From Candidatus Kouleothrix ribensis (GTDB taxonomy: Bacteria; Chloroflexota; Chloroflexia; Chloroflexales; Roseiflexaceae), in contig JADKGW010000001.1 in the NCBI GenBank assembly GCA_016722075.1, positions 5,146,001 through 5,210,000 on the forward strand: a DNA stretch of 64,000 nucleotides, read 5' to 3'. Positions 39,501 through 49,007 of this stretch are shown one piece after another. The position numbers and the translations under genes are program-made. The notes beneath the pieces are model-generated. The model was not told where the DNA came from. It was given only the letters and a program-made list of their open reading frames with translations, and searched no databases. Within the stretch, counting starts at the first letter, position 1. Each line of letters begins with the position of its first letter.

Positions 39501-42435
39501 TGCCGACAACAACCAGGTGCCTTCGCCTGGCGACACGCTGATCTACCAGGTGACGATCGAGAACGCCGGCAACACCGCCGCGCTGGGCGTCGTGTACACC
39601 GACACGCCCGACCCGAACACCACGCTGGTGCCTGGCTCGGTGCAGACCAACGCCGGCACGATTGTGAGCGGCAACACTGGCACGCCGCCGGTGACCGTGC
39701 AGATTGGCACCATGGCAGTCGGCTCGCGCGTGACGATCAGCTACCGCACGACGATCAACAACCCGCTACCCGCCGGCATCACCCGGCTCGAGAACCAGGG
39801 CCTGGTGACCAGCGACAACCACCCGCCGGTGCGCACCAACGACCCGACTACACCCGAGCCGGGCGATCCGACCGTCACGATCGTACAGACCAATGTGGTG
39901 CTTACGGCCACCAAAATCGACACGCTGGCCGACGATACCGACCGGAGCGGCGCGCCCTCGCCCGGCGACCTGCTGCTCTACACCATCCTGGTGCGCAACA
40001 TCGGCAACACCAGCGCCATAACCGTGACGCTGGCCGACACGCCCGACCCGAACACTACCCTGGTAGCCGGCTCGGTGCAGGTGAGCATCGGGAGCGTCAC
40101 CAGCGGCAACAGCCCCGGCGATACGCGCGTGGCAGCTAGCCTGGGCGCGATCCCCGGCGCAGGCGGTAGTGCGACGATCAGCTTCCTGGTGCGGATCAAC
40201 AACCCGCTGCCGGCTGGTGTCACGCAAGTGGCTAACCAGGGGGTGTTCAGCGCCGGCAACAGCCCGGCGGTGCTAACCGACGACCCTGACACGCCGCAGG
40301 CCAACGACCCGACGATCACGCCGATCGCGCCTGCGCCGCAGATTGCTGTGCAGAAAGTCGACGACCTGCTGACCGACGCCGACGCCAGCGGCGCGCCTTC
40401 GCCCGGCGACACGCTGCGCTACACGATCGCTGTGCGCAATATCGGCAATGGCCGCGCGACCCAGGTGGTGCTGGCCGACACGCCCGACCCGAACACCACG
40501 CTGGTGGCCGGCTCGGTTACGACAACCCTCGGCACCGTGACGCTCGGCAATGGCCCCGGCGACCGCAGCGTGAGCGTGAGCATCGGCGCGCTGCCCAGCG
40601 CCGGCAGCGCCACGATTACCTTCCAGGTGGTGGTGGCCGACCCGCTGCCCGAAAATATTCGCCAGGTGGCCAACCAGGCCCTGGTCAGCGGCAACTTCCC
40701 GACCACGCCCAGCGACGACCCCGACACACCTGCCGCTAACGACCCGACCATCACGCCGCTGGTGCGCACACCTCGCATCAGCGCCACCAAAACCGACGTG
40801 CTCGCGGTCGATGCCGACGGCAATGGCACACCCTCGCCCGGCGATACGCTGCTCTACACCATCAGCATCCGCAATACCGGCAGCGCCAGCGCTACCAGCG
40901 TCGGCTTCACCGATGCGCCCGACACCAGCGCGATCACCGACACCAAGGTCGCCTCCGACACCAACGTGGTGCTGCTGCCCGGCAGTGTGCAGGCCAGCCA
41001 GGGCACAGTGGTGAAAGGCAACGGCCCCGACGATCGCAGCATCACGATTGCGATCGGCACGCTGCCGCCACGCACCGGATCGGTGACGATCAGCTTCCAG
41101 GTGCGGATCAAGCGCCCATTGCCCGCGACAGTCAAGTACGTGGCCAACCAGGGCGTGGTGAGCGGCGACTTCCCGAGCGTCGCGACCGACGACCCCGATA
41201 CGCTGCCGCTTGGCGATCCGACGATCACGCCCATCCGGCTCGACCCGGCGATCAGTGCCGATAAGAGCGTCAGCCTGGTGATCGACGCCGACAATAACGG
41301 GCGCGTGAGCCAAGGCGACACACTCCAGTATCGCGTGCTGATCAGCAGCCGTGGCAATACCACCGCGCTGGCGCTGGTGTACACCGACACGCCCGACCCG
41401 AATACCAGGCTGGTGCCCGGCTCGGTGCAGGCCAGCCCCGGCAGTGTCATCAGCGGCAACACGGGCGTGCCGCCGGTGACCGTGCAGATCGGCGATCTGC
41501 CGCCCGGCGCGCAGGCCGAGATCAGCTACCGTGCCACGATCAACACACCACTGCCGGCCGACGTGACCCAGATCGTGAACCAGGGGTTGGTGCGCGGCAC
41601 GAATATCCCCGACACCCCCACCGACGACCCGACCACGCCGGCGCCCGACGACCCGACCATCACGCCGCTGACGCCCACGCCCGTCCTGGTAGCCGAGAAA
41701 TCGGATTTCCTCCAGATCGACGCGAACGACAACGGCAAGCCCAGCGCGGGCGATACGCTGATCTATTTGATCACTGTGGCGAACCGCGGCGCGGTGCCGG
41801 CGCTGAGCGTGCGCTTCACCGACGACCCGGCCCAGTTCGCCAATAATGTGATCTTCGTGGCCGGCAGTGTGGTAACCAGCCAGGGCACGATTGTCAAGGG
41901 CAACACCAGCGGCGACACCACGATCGAGATCGACCTTGGCACGATCGCGGTGGGTGCCAGCGCGCGGATCAATTTTGAAGTTCAGATCAGGGACCCGGTC
42001 ACGCCGCCGCTGGTCAAGAACCAGGGGATCTTCAGCACGCCGTCTATCCCACCGGTGCTGACCGACGACCCCGACACACCTGAGCCGAACGATCCGACGA
42101 TCACGATCATCCCGCCGGGCGATGTGACGGCGGTGCAGCTGCTCAGCTTCAGCGCGAGCTGGCAGGCTGGCCAGGTGGTGGTGCGCTGGGCTACCGGCGC
42201 CGAGCTGAACACCTGGGGCTTCGAGCTGTATCGTAGTGCCGACGGCCGGCGCGAATCGGCGGTGCGCGTGACGCCTGCGATCATCCTGGCGCAAGGCCGC
42301 GGGCAGGGCGGCGCGGCCTACGAGTGGATTGACACCAGTGCAAGCGCGGGTACAATATACGCATACTGGCTGCGCGAGATCGAACTCGATGGCAGCATCA
42401 ACGAGTATGGCCCGGTCAGCCTGGCCGTGCGCTAA
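36589..42435 (+). CDS. Giant secreted protein with ten DUF11 repeats
   Basis: A 1948-aa exported protein. ATG 36589 is chosen because GGGGGAA lies just upstream; it starts a signal peptide (MLIIALLPITGLFSAGPARAA). An N-terminal domain (about 35-395) is followed by ten Ig-like DUF11 domains of 110-150 residues. From the third on, most open with a Ca-binding-like loop of the form DADxxGxxSPGDT and end with a DDPxTPxxxDPT linker. The C-terminal domain of about 105 residues (VQLLSFSASWQAGQVVVRW) is fibronectin-like, recurring in Chloroflexota secreted proteins. No LPXTG or membrane anchor is present. It is probably a surface stalk, sheath or adhesin. Confidence 0.85.
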   Translation: MNRSALARRMLSAMLIIALLPITGLFSAGPARAAYVSRFSTLANGAITFTGNTLGLSKQANANAPGTNDGIGTFISTNSALRETTYPAGSTGDWRLNSSSATLAMPAGSTVLYAELIWSGSYSYGGEDVSAFLDTPISFTIPGGSLRTLQGDPLTASTLGQKSGTGTCTTDPDVATTNPIIPCFYVRSANVTDLVGAVGAGVYTVGGVPATQSDAENSRSNAGWTLAVVYGNAGLPARSLTLFVGEELTNSTTSTPVTVSGFCTPPNGAVSGRLLLSASEGDATRFGDRMQFGPDAAALAPIAGPNNPIDNFFASQLNDDSGNLDTRGTFGGSNQNAAQRRNVSAGRQGWDITNVDVSAQLANSQTSAVARGTSTGDQYVINALGTQINIGAPNFPPDVKTVDKPVTFVGDTLTYSIRVENTGSADALDVIFTDTPPPGTSVIANSLTVDGVAQPGANPAAGVALGTIVQGARKLVTFQVRVDSLPASFSYENRAAWTYSYISCAGQAPLSGSVITNPAITRAAAIEPTKSANPTGPVGPGQVVTYEVRVPNVGAANTAGSTLVDAIPAGTTYRAGTTTLNGATVPDLPGGVMPFTQPQLINSPGAPPGQIVAGAAAVVQFQVTVGPNVTSEIINIASADEDGPSGPLPPREARTFNPVVNLAASKTDTLVLDTAPPGGSPGDTLEYTIAIVNRGSGAASDVRFTDGIPANTAYVPNSTTLNGAPVPDANGAMPFVGGGLVNSPGAPPGQIAAGATATVTFRITIANPLPRGVTQIANQGTITSAEQPALFTDDPDTPTAGDPTITPVSAAPVLGASKAASLLTDADRNGVVSPGDTLQYTISIRNTGNTEAAGVLYSDTPDPNTTLVAGSLTTTQGTILSGNTGTPPVRIDIGSIPAPAGTVTIGYQVRVANPLPVGVTELVNQGIVASSDVPAVLTDDPATPQPGDPTRVPVSAAPVLTADKLARLLIDADNNQVPSPGDTLIYQVTIENAGNTAALGVVYTDTPDPNTTLVPGSVQTNAGTIVSGNTGTPPVTVQIGTMAVGSRVTISYRTTINNPLPAGITRLENQGLVTSDNHPPVRTNDPTTPEPGDPTVTIVQTNVVLTATKIDTLADDTDRSGAPSPGDLLLYTILVRNIGNTSAITVTLADTPDPNTTLVAGSVQVSIGSVTSGNSPGDTRVAASLGAIPGAGGSATISFLVRINNPLPAGVTQVANQGVFSAGNSPAVLTDDPDTPQANDPTITPIAPAPQIAVQKVDDLLTDADASGAPSPGDTLRYTIAVRNIGNGRATQVVLADTPDPNTTLVAGSVTTTLGTVTLGNGPGDRSVSVSIGALPSAGSATITFQVVVADPLPENIRQVANQALVSGNFPTTPSDDPDTPAANDPTITPLVRTPRISATKTDVLAVDADGNGTPSPGDTLLYTISIRNTGSASATSVGFTDAPDTSAITDTKVASDTNVVLLPGSVQASQGTVVKGNGPDDRSITIAIGTLPPRTGSVTISFQVRIKRPLPATVKYVANQGVVSGDFPSVATDDPDTLPLGDPTITPIRLDPAISADKSVSLVIDADNNGRVSQGDTLQYRVLISSRGNTTALALVYTDTPDPNTRLVPGSVQASPGSVISGNTGVPPVTVQIGDLPPGAQAEISYRATINTPLPADVTQIVNQGLVRGTNIPDTPTDDPTTPAPDDPTITPLTPTPVLVAEKSDFLQIDANDNGKPSAGDTLIYLITVANRGAVPALSVRFTDDPAQFANNVIFVAGSVVTSQGTIVKGNTSGDTTIEIDLGTIAVGASARINFEVQIRDPVTPPLVKNQGIFSTPSIPPVLTDDPDTPEPNDPTITIIPPGDVTAVQLLSFSASWQAGQVVVRWATGAELNTWGFELYRSADGRRESAVRVTPAIILAQGRGQGGAAYEWIDTSASAGTIYAYWLREIELDGSINEYGPVSLAVR

Positions 42436-42487
42436 CTCGGCCCACCGCCCGCACGCTTGGTTTATCGCTTTGGGTGCCTCAGCATTC

Positions 42488-42518
42488 CGCGCTGGTGTGG
42501 GTTAGCTGCACCAGCGCG
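42488..42518 (+). terminator. Hairpin after the giant DUF11 gene
   Basis: CGCGCTGGTG (42488-42497) pairs with CACCAGCGCG (42509-42518), loop 11 nt, 52 bases after the stop. There is no T-tract. Confidence 0.45.
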
Positions 42519-42637
42519 GGCATATGCCCCGGCGCTCCAGCATACTATGGCGCTGCCGCAAGTTCAAACTGCGGCGCTCGAGTTGCATCCGATTTTGGGC
42601 CTGGCCCACCGCCCGGCTTACCCAAGGAGCATCCTGA

Positions 42638-43408
42638 ATGAATCAACCGGTCACGAAACTCGGCTTCCTGGCAATTGTGCTCGTGCTGTTGGCCGCAGCG
42701 ACCACTACGCTGCCGCGCGCAATCGCCATTCCGCCTGCAGCCGTCACAGGCACTCCCACCGAGCAGCCAACCCGCACACCAACGAACACGCCCAACAATC
42801 CGATTCCAACGCCTACCAACACGCCCAGGCCCAGCAAGCCGGGGCTGGCCGATCCGCTGATTACCAAGGCGGTGAATGTGGCCGAGGCGCGTATTGGCGA
42901 CGAGGTTACATTTACGATCAAGGTGACGAATAAGGGCGACGACTTCGCCGAGGATGTGGTTGTCACCGACCCGCTGCCCGACTATCTCGATGTGATCGAG
43001 GCGACTACCACACGCGGGAATGTTTCGAGCAGCGGGCGCACCGTGATCGTCGATATTGGCCGGGTCGCGCCTGGCGAGGAGATCACCATTCGCATTCGCG
43101 TGCGCGTGAACGAGCGCGCGCAGCCGCCCGAGGGCCGCAATGGTGTGACGCTGGTCACCAGCAGCCCGAGCGACGACCCCAGGAACAATACCAGCCAGGT
43201 TACTTTCCGGATCGTGGGGGATGCCACGCCTACGCTTACCACTCTGCCGGCGACGCCGCAGCCTACTGCTACTGCTGTACCTGTGCCGCGCCGGCTACCG
43301 CGCACGGGTGGCGGCGACGGCAGTGGCGGCCTGGTTGCGCTGGCCACGCTGGCCGGGCTACTTGGCTTGGGCGGTAGCCTGCTGCTACGCCGCCGGCTGC
43401 GCCGGTAG
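42638..43408 (+). CDS. DUF11 protein with LPRTG cell-wall sorting signal
   Basis: A 256-aa exported protein. Signal peptide (LGFLAIVLVLLAAATTTLPRA), Thr/Pro-rich linker (about 38-70), one DUF11 domain (about 72-195, beginning LITKAVNVAEARIGDEVTFT), and a second Thr/Pro linker. The end is a classic sortase signal: LPRTGG, a hydrophobic helix (LVALATLAGLLGLGGSLLL) and RRRLRR. A sortase should link the Thr to a surface polymer; none is in the window. AGGAG precedes the ATG. It follows the giant DUF11 gene and may anchor or cap the same structure. Confidence 0.82.
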   Translation: MNQPVTKLGFLAIVLVLLAAATTTLPRAIAIPPAAVTGTPTEQPTRTPTNTPNNPIPTPTNTPRPSKPGLADPLITKAVNVAEARIGDEVTFTIKVTNKGDDFAEDVVVTDPLPDYLDVIEATTTRGNVSSSGRTVIVDIGRVAPGEEITIRIRVRVNERAQPPEGRNGVTLVTSSPSDDPRNNTSQVTFRIVGDATPTLTTLPATPQPTATAVPVPRRLPRTGGGDGSGGLVALATLAGLLGLGGSLLLRRRLRR

Positions 43409-43447
43409 GGTGCGGCGCGGCCGCTGCAGGTACGCTACTCGCTGGAT

Positions 43448-43483
43448 GAGGGTTCGGGGCCGGCTGCATGGCTCCGAACCCTC
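43448..43483. terminator. Bidirectional hairpin between convergent genes
   Basis: GAGGGTTCGG (43448-43457) pairs with CCGAACCCTC (43474-43483), with an inner GCC/GGC stem. It lies between the LPRTG protein gene and the leftward ABC permease gene. Confidence 0.55.
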
Positions 43484-43523
43484 CTGTGTTATGCCATATG
43501 TTCTGGGCGGGGCTCGACCGCCG

Positions 43524-45284
43524 CTAGGCCAGCTCGGCCCGCTCGAGCCGCGCCGCGCCAAATGCCAGCGCGCCCCACACCACCAGCCCTGTCAGCCCCA
43601 GGAAGATCGCCCAGCCCACCACCGTCAGCAGCGTCGCCAGCTCGGGCAGCAGCTGCCCAAGCGCCGGCACAACCAGCACCGTGCCCACCGCCAGCGCGAT
43701 GTAGGCCAGGTAGGTGATCGGCGCCAGGCAGCCGGCTTGAAACGAGTTCTGCTGGCGTGGATTCTCCCAGTTGAACTTCGGAAACGCGGCACCTAGCCCG
43801 AGCGTGATGCTTGTGACGCCCAGGCCAACCACGAGCACCAGTACGAGCGAGCGCACAAACTCGGCCGGGCTGCTGCGCTGGAGCAGCGACAGCGCCACTA
43901 TGAATAGCACGCCGGCGGTTGGGTAGGGCAGGTAGGCCAGCGCCAGCTTGCCGAGCAACAGGCGCCACGCGCTGATCGGTGCGACCTTCAGTAGCCAGTA
44001 GCCACGGCCCTCGCGGCTCACGCCTGCCCCGCCCAGTGCGCCCGAGAGCGTCAGGCAGATGTAGAAGCTGATGCCGGCCGACGCGAGCGCCTGAAACGAT
44101 CGTAGCCAGAACGACACGGTTGGATCGACCGGCCCGGCGCCACTGCGGATCAACTGGATGCTCCAGATTGCTGCAAGCACCAGCGGGAAGATCAGCTGCT
44201 GCAGGTTGCGCAGATCGCGCGGGAACACCTTCAGATCCTTATACAGCACTGCGCGCGACTCCGCCGGAAGCAGAGCGCCAAGCACCGCGAGCCGCGAGCC
44301 GCGAGCCGGGAAGCGCTGATCGGTGCCTGGCTCTTGGTTGGCTCTTCGGCGCACACGACCACCCTGCGTGGCCATATTCGACCAGCCGGCGTAGTACAGG
44401 CGCTCGGCCAGCAGCAAGCACGCCGCGAAAATGCCGATCGATAGCAGGCTGAACAGCCCGCCGTACAGCAGCAGCGCGCCCCAGCGGCCCTGGCCAGCGG
44501 CGATCAGTGCGCGGCCGGCCCATGCCGACGGTGTCAGCGGGTTGTCGAAGCGCCGCAGGTAGTCGAGCGTCTGCACATTTGCCAGGCGCGGTGCAAGATC
44601 GCGCGTGAACTGGCTGAAGATATACCAGCTGATACCGACCATGCCGCCGATCACGCCGACGATCTCGCGCGCGCGCCGTGCCGGAATTACCCGCACCACC
44701 GCCATCGTCAGCAGCGCGCCCAGGCCGGTCGGCAGCAGTGGCAGCAGCAGCAGCGCGCCGATCGCTGTGGCGAAGTAGGCCGCGCCGAAGCCTAGCCCAT
44801 GCCCAAAACCGAGCAGAAACGGCCCAAGCAGGAACGCCAGCAGCGTGTATGGCGTCAGCAGGCCACCAAAGAACTTCACCACGAACACCGCACGCATAGG
44901 CACTGGCGCGGCCAGCAGCATGTCGATATCGCCCGATAGGTACAGCGACGACAGCACTGTCGTGAAGCTGGTGAGCACCAGCAGCACCAGCGTGCCGAAC
45001 AGCACGATCGACGGCAGGGCCAGCAGGTAGGCCTGGATATCGACGCTGAAACCGGCCGGTACGCTGTTGGTCTCGCGCGCGGCACGGGCCAGCAGGTCGG
45101 CGAACTCGCGGCTGGTGATGCCGCGCACGATCTCACGCGTCAGCCAGTACAGGCCGTAGGACGCGCCGCATAGCGCCAGCACAATCGCGAGCATGCCGAT
45201 CTTGCGGATCAGCTTGCCGCGCCAGAAGGTGTTGCGCGCGATCAGGAACTGCGTGCGTATGAGTACCAAAATTGCATTGATCAT
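43524..45284 (-). CDS. ABC transporter permease, ABC-2 exporter type
   Basis: A 586-aa membrane protein with about twelve predicted segments, beginning MINAILVLIRTQFLIARNTF. It lies 32 bases downstream of the ATPase gene, so the two form an exporter. Large hydrophobic blocks (IVLALCGASYGLYWL, LLPLLPTGLGALLTMAV) alternate with an Arg-rich cytoplasmic loop near 310-345. This size fits the poorly characterised ABC-2 exporter permeases. Substrate unknown; polysaccharide, lipid or peptide are all possible. Confidence 0.8.
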   Translation of the reverse strand: MINAILVLIRTQFLIARNTFWRGKLIRKIGMLAIVLALCGASYGLYWLTREIVRGITSREFADLLARAARETNSVPAGFSVDIQAYLLALPSIVLFGTLVLLVLTSFTTVLSSLYLSGDIDMLLAAPVPMRAVFVVKFFGGLLTPYTLLAFLLGPFLLGFGHGLGFGAAYFATAIGALLLLPLLPTGLGALLTMAVVRVIPARRAREIVGVIGGMVGISWYIFSQFTRDLAPRLANVQTLDYLRRFDNPLTPSAWAGRALIAAGQGRWGALLLYGGLFSLLSIGIFAACLLLAERLYYAGWSNMATQGGRVRRRANQEPGTDQRFPARGSRLAVLGALLPAESRAVLYKDLKVFPRDLRNLQQLIFPLVLAAIWSIQLIRSGAGPVDPTVSFWLRSFQALASAGISFYICLTLSGALGGAGVSREGRGYWLLKVAPISAWRLLLGKLALAYLPYPTAGVLFIVALSLLQRSSPAEFVRSLVLVLVVGLGVTSITLGLGAAFPKFNWENPRQQNSFQAGCLAPITYLAYIALAVGTVLVVPALGQLLPELATLLTVVGWAIFLGLTGLVVWGALAFGAARLERAELA

Positions 45285-45316
45285 ACTATTGTCAGTGGCT
45301 GGCTACTACATGTGTA

Positions 45317-46090
45317 CTACGCCAGCGCGTCGGCGATCTCGGCATCTTCCGAGCCGCCGGTCAGCTCGAGGAAGATGTCTTCGAGGCTCTCGCCGCTGTG
45401 CCCGGCGCGCAGCTCGTCGATCGTGCCGGTGGCGATCAGCCGGCCGCCGCTGATGATCGCCACCCGGTCGCACATGCGCTCGGCGATCTCGAGGATGTGG
45501 GTGGTTAGAAAGACGGAGGTGCCGCGCCCGGCCACCTCGCGCAGGATGTCTTTGATCAGGCGCGCGCTGCGCGGGTCGAGCCCGACGGTCGGCTCGTCGA
45601 GGAAGAAGGCCTGTGGGTTGTGCAGCAGCGCGCCGGCCAGCGCGGTCTTCTGCCGCATGCCGTGCGAATAGCCACCCACCAGGTCGTCGCTGCGGTCGGC
45701 CAGGCCGAACAGGCGCAGCAGTTCGTCGCCGCGCCGCCGCGCCGCCGCCCGGTCGAGCTGGTAGAGCCCGGCGATGAACTCAAGAAACTCGCGCGCAGTC
45801 AGCTTCTCGGGCAGGTACGGCTGGTCGGGCACATAGCCGATCAGCGACTTTGCGGCGATCGGTTCGCGCTGGATGTCGTGCCCGCCGATGCGCGCCACGC
45901 CCGCCGACGGGCGCAGCAGGCCGATCAGCATTTTGATCGTGGTGGTTTTGCCGGCGCCATTTGGCCCGAGGAAGCCGAAGATTTCGCCCGGCCGCACCTG
46001 CAGGTCGATGCCTTTGACCGCGATCGTGTCGCCGAAGCTTTTCTGCAGGCCGATCGCCTCGATCAGCGGCGCCGTATTCAGTATGGCCAT
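45317..46090 (-). CDS. ABC transporter ATP-binding protein
   Basis: A 257-aa ATPase with Walker A GPNGAGKTT (about 42-50), Q-loop YVPDQPYL, signature YSHGMRQK, Walker B AFFLDEPT and the switch His in TTHI. The signature is SHGMR rather than LSGGQ, as often seen in ABC-2 exporters of the CcmA/NatA type. ATG at 46090 is chosen because the ATPase fold begins there; the ribosome site is weak. It pairs with the downstream permease. Confidence 0.92.
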   Translation of the reverse strand: MAILNTAPLIEAIGLQKSFGDTIAVKGIDLQVRPGEIFGFLGPNGAGKTTTIKMLIGLLRPSAGVARIGGHDIQREPIAAKSLIGYVPDQPYLPEKLTAREFLEFIAGLYQLDRAAARRRGDELLRLFGLADRSDDLVGGYSHGMRQKTALAGALLHNPQAFFLDEPTVGLDPRSARLIKDILREVAGRGTSVFLTTHILEIAERMCDRVAIISGGRLIATGTIDELRAGHSGESLEDIFLELTGGSEDAEIADALA

Positions 46091-46289
46091 TATGATTGTT
46101 CCAGTGCTCTTGATCGAGCCTACGCGGCCGGCGGCGAGCTCTACCGGCGCAGGCAGCAAGTGCCCGAAACACGGGCCACCGCGTAAACCCTGCTATCGAC
46201 AGATCATATTACGCAGCGCCAGCATACGGGGTTGCATGATACCACTCAGGAGGAATATGCGAAACTGCGCCGGCATATAGGCCGGCTGG

Positions 46290-49007
46290 CTATGCGGCTG
46301 GGGCGTCGGCGTGCTCGAGCCACTCGGCCGGAGTCCACTCGTTGGCATCGAGCGGCAGCGTGAACGAGAAGGTTGTGCCTTTGCCCTCGCTGGTCTCGAA
46401 CCAGATCTCGCCGCCGTGCAGCTCGACCAGCCGCTTGGTGATGCTCAGGCCCAGGCCGGTGCCGCCGACCTCGTCGCGCAGTGGGTTGTCGGCGCGGAAG
46501 AATGGGGTGAAAATATGGCGCTGGGCGTCGGGCGAGATGCCCACGCCGGTGTCGCGCACATCGACACGCAGGCGGTTGCCGCCGTTGCGCAGCGATACGT
46601 CGACATGCCCGCCCACGGGGGTGTATTTGCAGGCGTTGCCCACCAGGTTAACTGTGATCTGCCGCAGGCGCTGGCGATCGGCCATGATCTGCGGCAGCCC
46701 CTCTTGCGCATCGATCGCCAGCGAGATCGAGCGTTCGGTGAACTGGGTGTAGAGCGCCTCGCCAACTTCGTAGAGCACCTCGGAGAGATCGACCGGCTCG
46801 CGGCGCATCCGTAACTCGCCGGCCTCGACCTTCGAGACATCGAGCAGGTCGTCGATCAGCTCGACCAGCCGGGCAACATTGTTTTTCACAACCTTCAGGA
46901 AGTCGTTCTGGGCCTGGCTGAGCGACCCGAGCGTGCCAAGCAGCATCAGGTCGACGTAGCCGCGGATCGACGTGAGCGGCGTGCGCAGCTCGTGCGAGGC
47001 CGTGGCGATAAACTCGCTCTTGAGCCGGTCGGCCAGCGCCTCGCGCGTAATATCGTGGTATACCACCACGCCGCCGAGCCACTCGCCGGCCGCCGAGCAT
47101 ACCGGCGCGAAGTGCGCGTGCAGCGAGCGCTCGCCAACCTGGAGCTGCTGTACGCCGTCGGGCTGGGCTTGCTGTAGCTCGGCCGGCACGCCAGGCAGGT
47201 CGCTCATCTGCCGCCCGATCACTGCTGTGGCCGAGATACCCAGGATCGCCTCGGCGGCCGGGTTGACCATCCGCACGCGCCCGAGCCGGTCGCCCACCAC
47301 CACGCCGTCGGCGATTGATCGCACGATCGCTATGGTCTTGCTGATCTCTTCCTCGCGCTGCTGCACCGTCATGCCCAGCCGCTCGCTCTGCTCGGTGACA
47401 TAGCGGTAGAGCTGGGCCTTCGAGAGCGCCACCGCAACCTGGCCGGCCGCCGCCAGCGCCAGCTGGCCGTGCTCGGCATTGAAGTGATCGGGTGCGGCAT
47501 GCACCAGCACCAGCACACCCAACGGCTCGTCCTCGAGCATCAACGGCGCGGCCAGCACCGCGCGCTCGGCCAGGCCCGGCTCGGCCGGCGGCCAGAGCGA
47601 CTCGCGCTCGGTGTCGGCGATCAGCACCAGCTGGCGGTTGGCCAGTACCCAGCCGGCCAGCCCCTGCGCGCGATCGAGGCCAACCGAGGCTGCCGCCGCT
47701 GCGCTGCCGGACACCACCCCGCGGGTATGGTCGAGCGTAGTGCGGAACACCAGCCGCCCGCTGGTCGGCTCGACCAGCATGATCCCGCCGCGCTCGGCGC
47801 CGGTGGCCTGCGCAATCAGCTCGAGTGCCTGCGCCAGCACCTCGCGCTCGTCGAGCGTCACCGCCAGCGTGCGCACGATCCGGTACAGCGTCTCGGCGCG
47901 GTCGCGCGCGCGCGCCAATGCCTCACGCCCGCGCTCGACCGTGGCAGTGGCCTCGCTGACACGCTGCTGCATGGTGCTGTACAGCACATTGTTGTCGAGC
48001 GCGGCGGCGGCCTGGTTTGCCAGTAGCTCGAGCAGCGGCAGCGCCTCTTCAAGCGCCTCGTGCTGATGGCCAGCCGCCGATACCGTCAGCAGGCCTTGCA
48101 CTTCGTCGAACTGGCTGTTCAGCGGCAGCACCAGGTGCTGCTGGTTGCGGATCGACCGGAACGGCAGCGTGTCGGCGCGGTAGGCGCCCTGGCCAACCCG
48201 CCGGCCGGGGTGTAGCAGCGCCGCGAAGTTGGCCCAGGGCAGCTGTAGCCCTTCGACCGCCGCCAGCCGCCCGCTCGCACCCAGCGCCACCGTCACAGTC
48301 ACCACGCCGGCGCGCCAGTCGACCAGGCTGAGCGTGACGCAGTCGAAGTTGCCGCTGGCCTGCACCGCCGAGGCCACCTGCTCGAGCACCTGGTGTGGCT
48401 GGCTGCTCACGCGCAGGCGATTCGACACATTAAGAAACTCGTGCAGCACACGCTCGCGGCGCTGCGAGCGCACGCGCACGCCCTCTTCGAGCGAGATCGC
48501 GCGGTACAGCACCAGGCCCACCAGGCCCACGCCAGCCGCGCGCAGCGCCCACGTCAGCCCTACCGCGATCAGCTCGGGCGGCGGCACATTGATCAGGAAC
48601 ATGCCGTCGGCCAGCCACACCGCCAACAGCAGCGCGCCGGCCCAGCGGCCCCGCAGCAGCAGCGGCGTAGCGGTCGATACCAGCAGCAGCGCTACCCACA
48701 TCGGCGATCCGGCCCCGCCAGTCACAGCGATCAGGCCCAGCGCCGCCAGCGCCTCGATCAGCAGCAGCGCCACCACCAGCGGGCGGTTGCGCTGGCGCCG
48801 GCCATGCCCGAGCAAGATCCCAGTCAGCGGCGCGGTGATCACCAGCACCAGCAGGAAGCACGCCACATAGAGCTGGCTGAGCGTATTCGCGAGCTGGATG
48901 GCCGCCAGCACCAGCAGGCTTAGCGCAAACGTGGCATAGCCCAGCGCCACCCAGCGGCGGGTCAGCCGGCCGCCTAGCAGCGTATGAGATGGCTTGGGGC
49001 CGATCAC
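46290..49007 (-). CDS. Membrane sensor histidine kinase with two GAF domains and PAS
   Basis: A 905-aa kinase. Order: a hydrophobic N-terminal region with about six membrane segments (15-175), GAF (about 205-360), GAF (about 380-545), PAS (about 560-665), and a kinase core with His at about 672 (ASHELRTPLTS), N box NLVGNACKYTPVGG, G1 DTGVGISPD and G2 GTGLGLSITKR. It starts at GTG 49007 in a GTGA overlap with the upstream O-antigen-ligase-like gene, so translation is coupled. No response regulator is adjacent. The 46091-46289 gap before the ABC genes holds no gene. Confidence 0.92.
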   Translation of the reverse strand: MIGPKPSHTLLGGRLTRRWVALGYATFALSLLVLAAIQLANTLSQLYVACFLLVLVITAPLTGILLGHGRRQRNRPLVVALLLIEALAALGLIAVTGGAGSPMWVALLLVSTATPLLLRGRWAGALLLAVWLADGMFLINVPPPELIAVGLTWALRAAGVGLVGLVLYRAISLEEGVRVRSQRRERVLHEFLNVSNRLRVSSQPHQVLEQVASAVQASGNFDCVTLSLVDWRAGVVTVTVALGASGRLAAVEGLQLPWANFAALLHPGRRVGQGAYRADTLPFRSIRNQQHLVLPLNSQFDEVQGLLTVSAAGHQHEALEEALPLLELLANQAAAALDNNVLYSTMQQRVSEATATVERGREALARARDRAETLYRIVRTLAVTLDEREVLAQALELIAQATGAERGGIMLVEPTSGRLVFRTTLDHTRGVVSGSAAAAASVGLDRAQGLAGWVLANRQLVLIADTERESLWPPAEPGLAERAVLAAPLMLEDEPLGVLVLVHAAPDHFNAEHGQLALAAAGQVAVALSKAQLYRYVTEQSERLGMTVQQREEEISKTIAIVRSIADGVVVGDRLGRVRMVNPAAEAILGISATAVIGRQMSDLPGVPAELQQAQPDGVQQLQVGERSLHAHFAPVCSAAGEWLGGVVVYHDITREALADRLKSEFIATASHELRTPLTSIRGYVDLMLLGTLGSLSQAQNDFLKVVKNNVARLVELIDDLLDVSKVEAGELRMRREPVDLSEVLYEVGEALYTQFTERSISLAIDAQEGLPQIMADRQRLRQITVNLVGNACKYTPVGGHVDVSLRNGGNRLRVDVRDTGVGISPDAQRHIFTPFFRADNPLRDEVGGTGLGLSITKRLVELHGGEIWFETSEGKGTTFSFTLPLDANEWTPAEWLEHADAPAA

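Noticed and set aside
40273..42294. Leftward open frame of 673 codons opposite the giant DUF11 gene
   Set aside because: The DUF11 repeats on the other strand explain the sequence; the periodicity is inherited from them.
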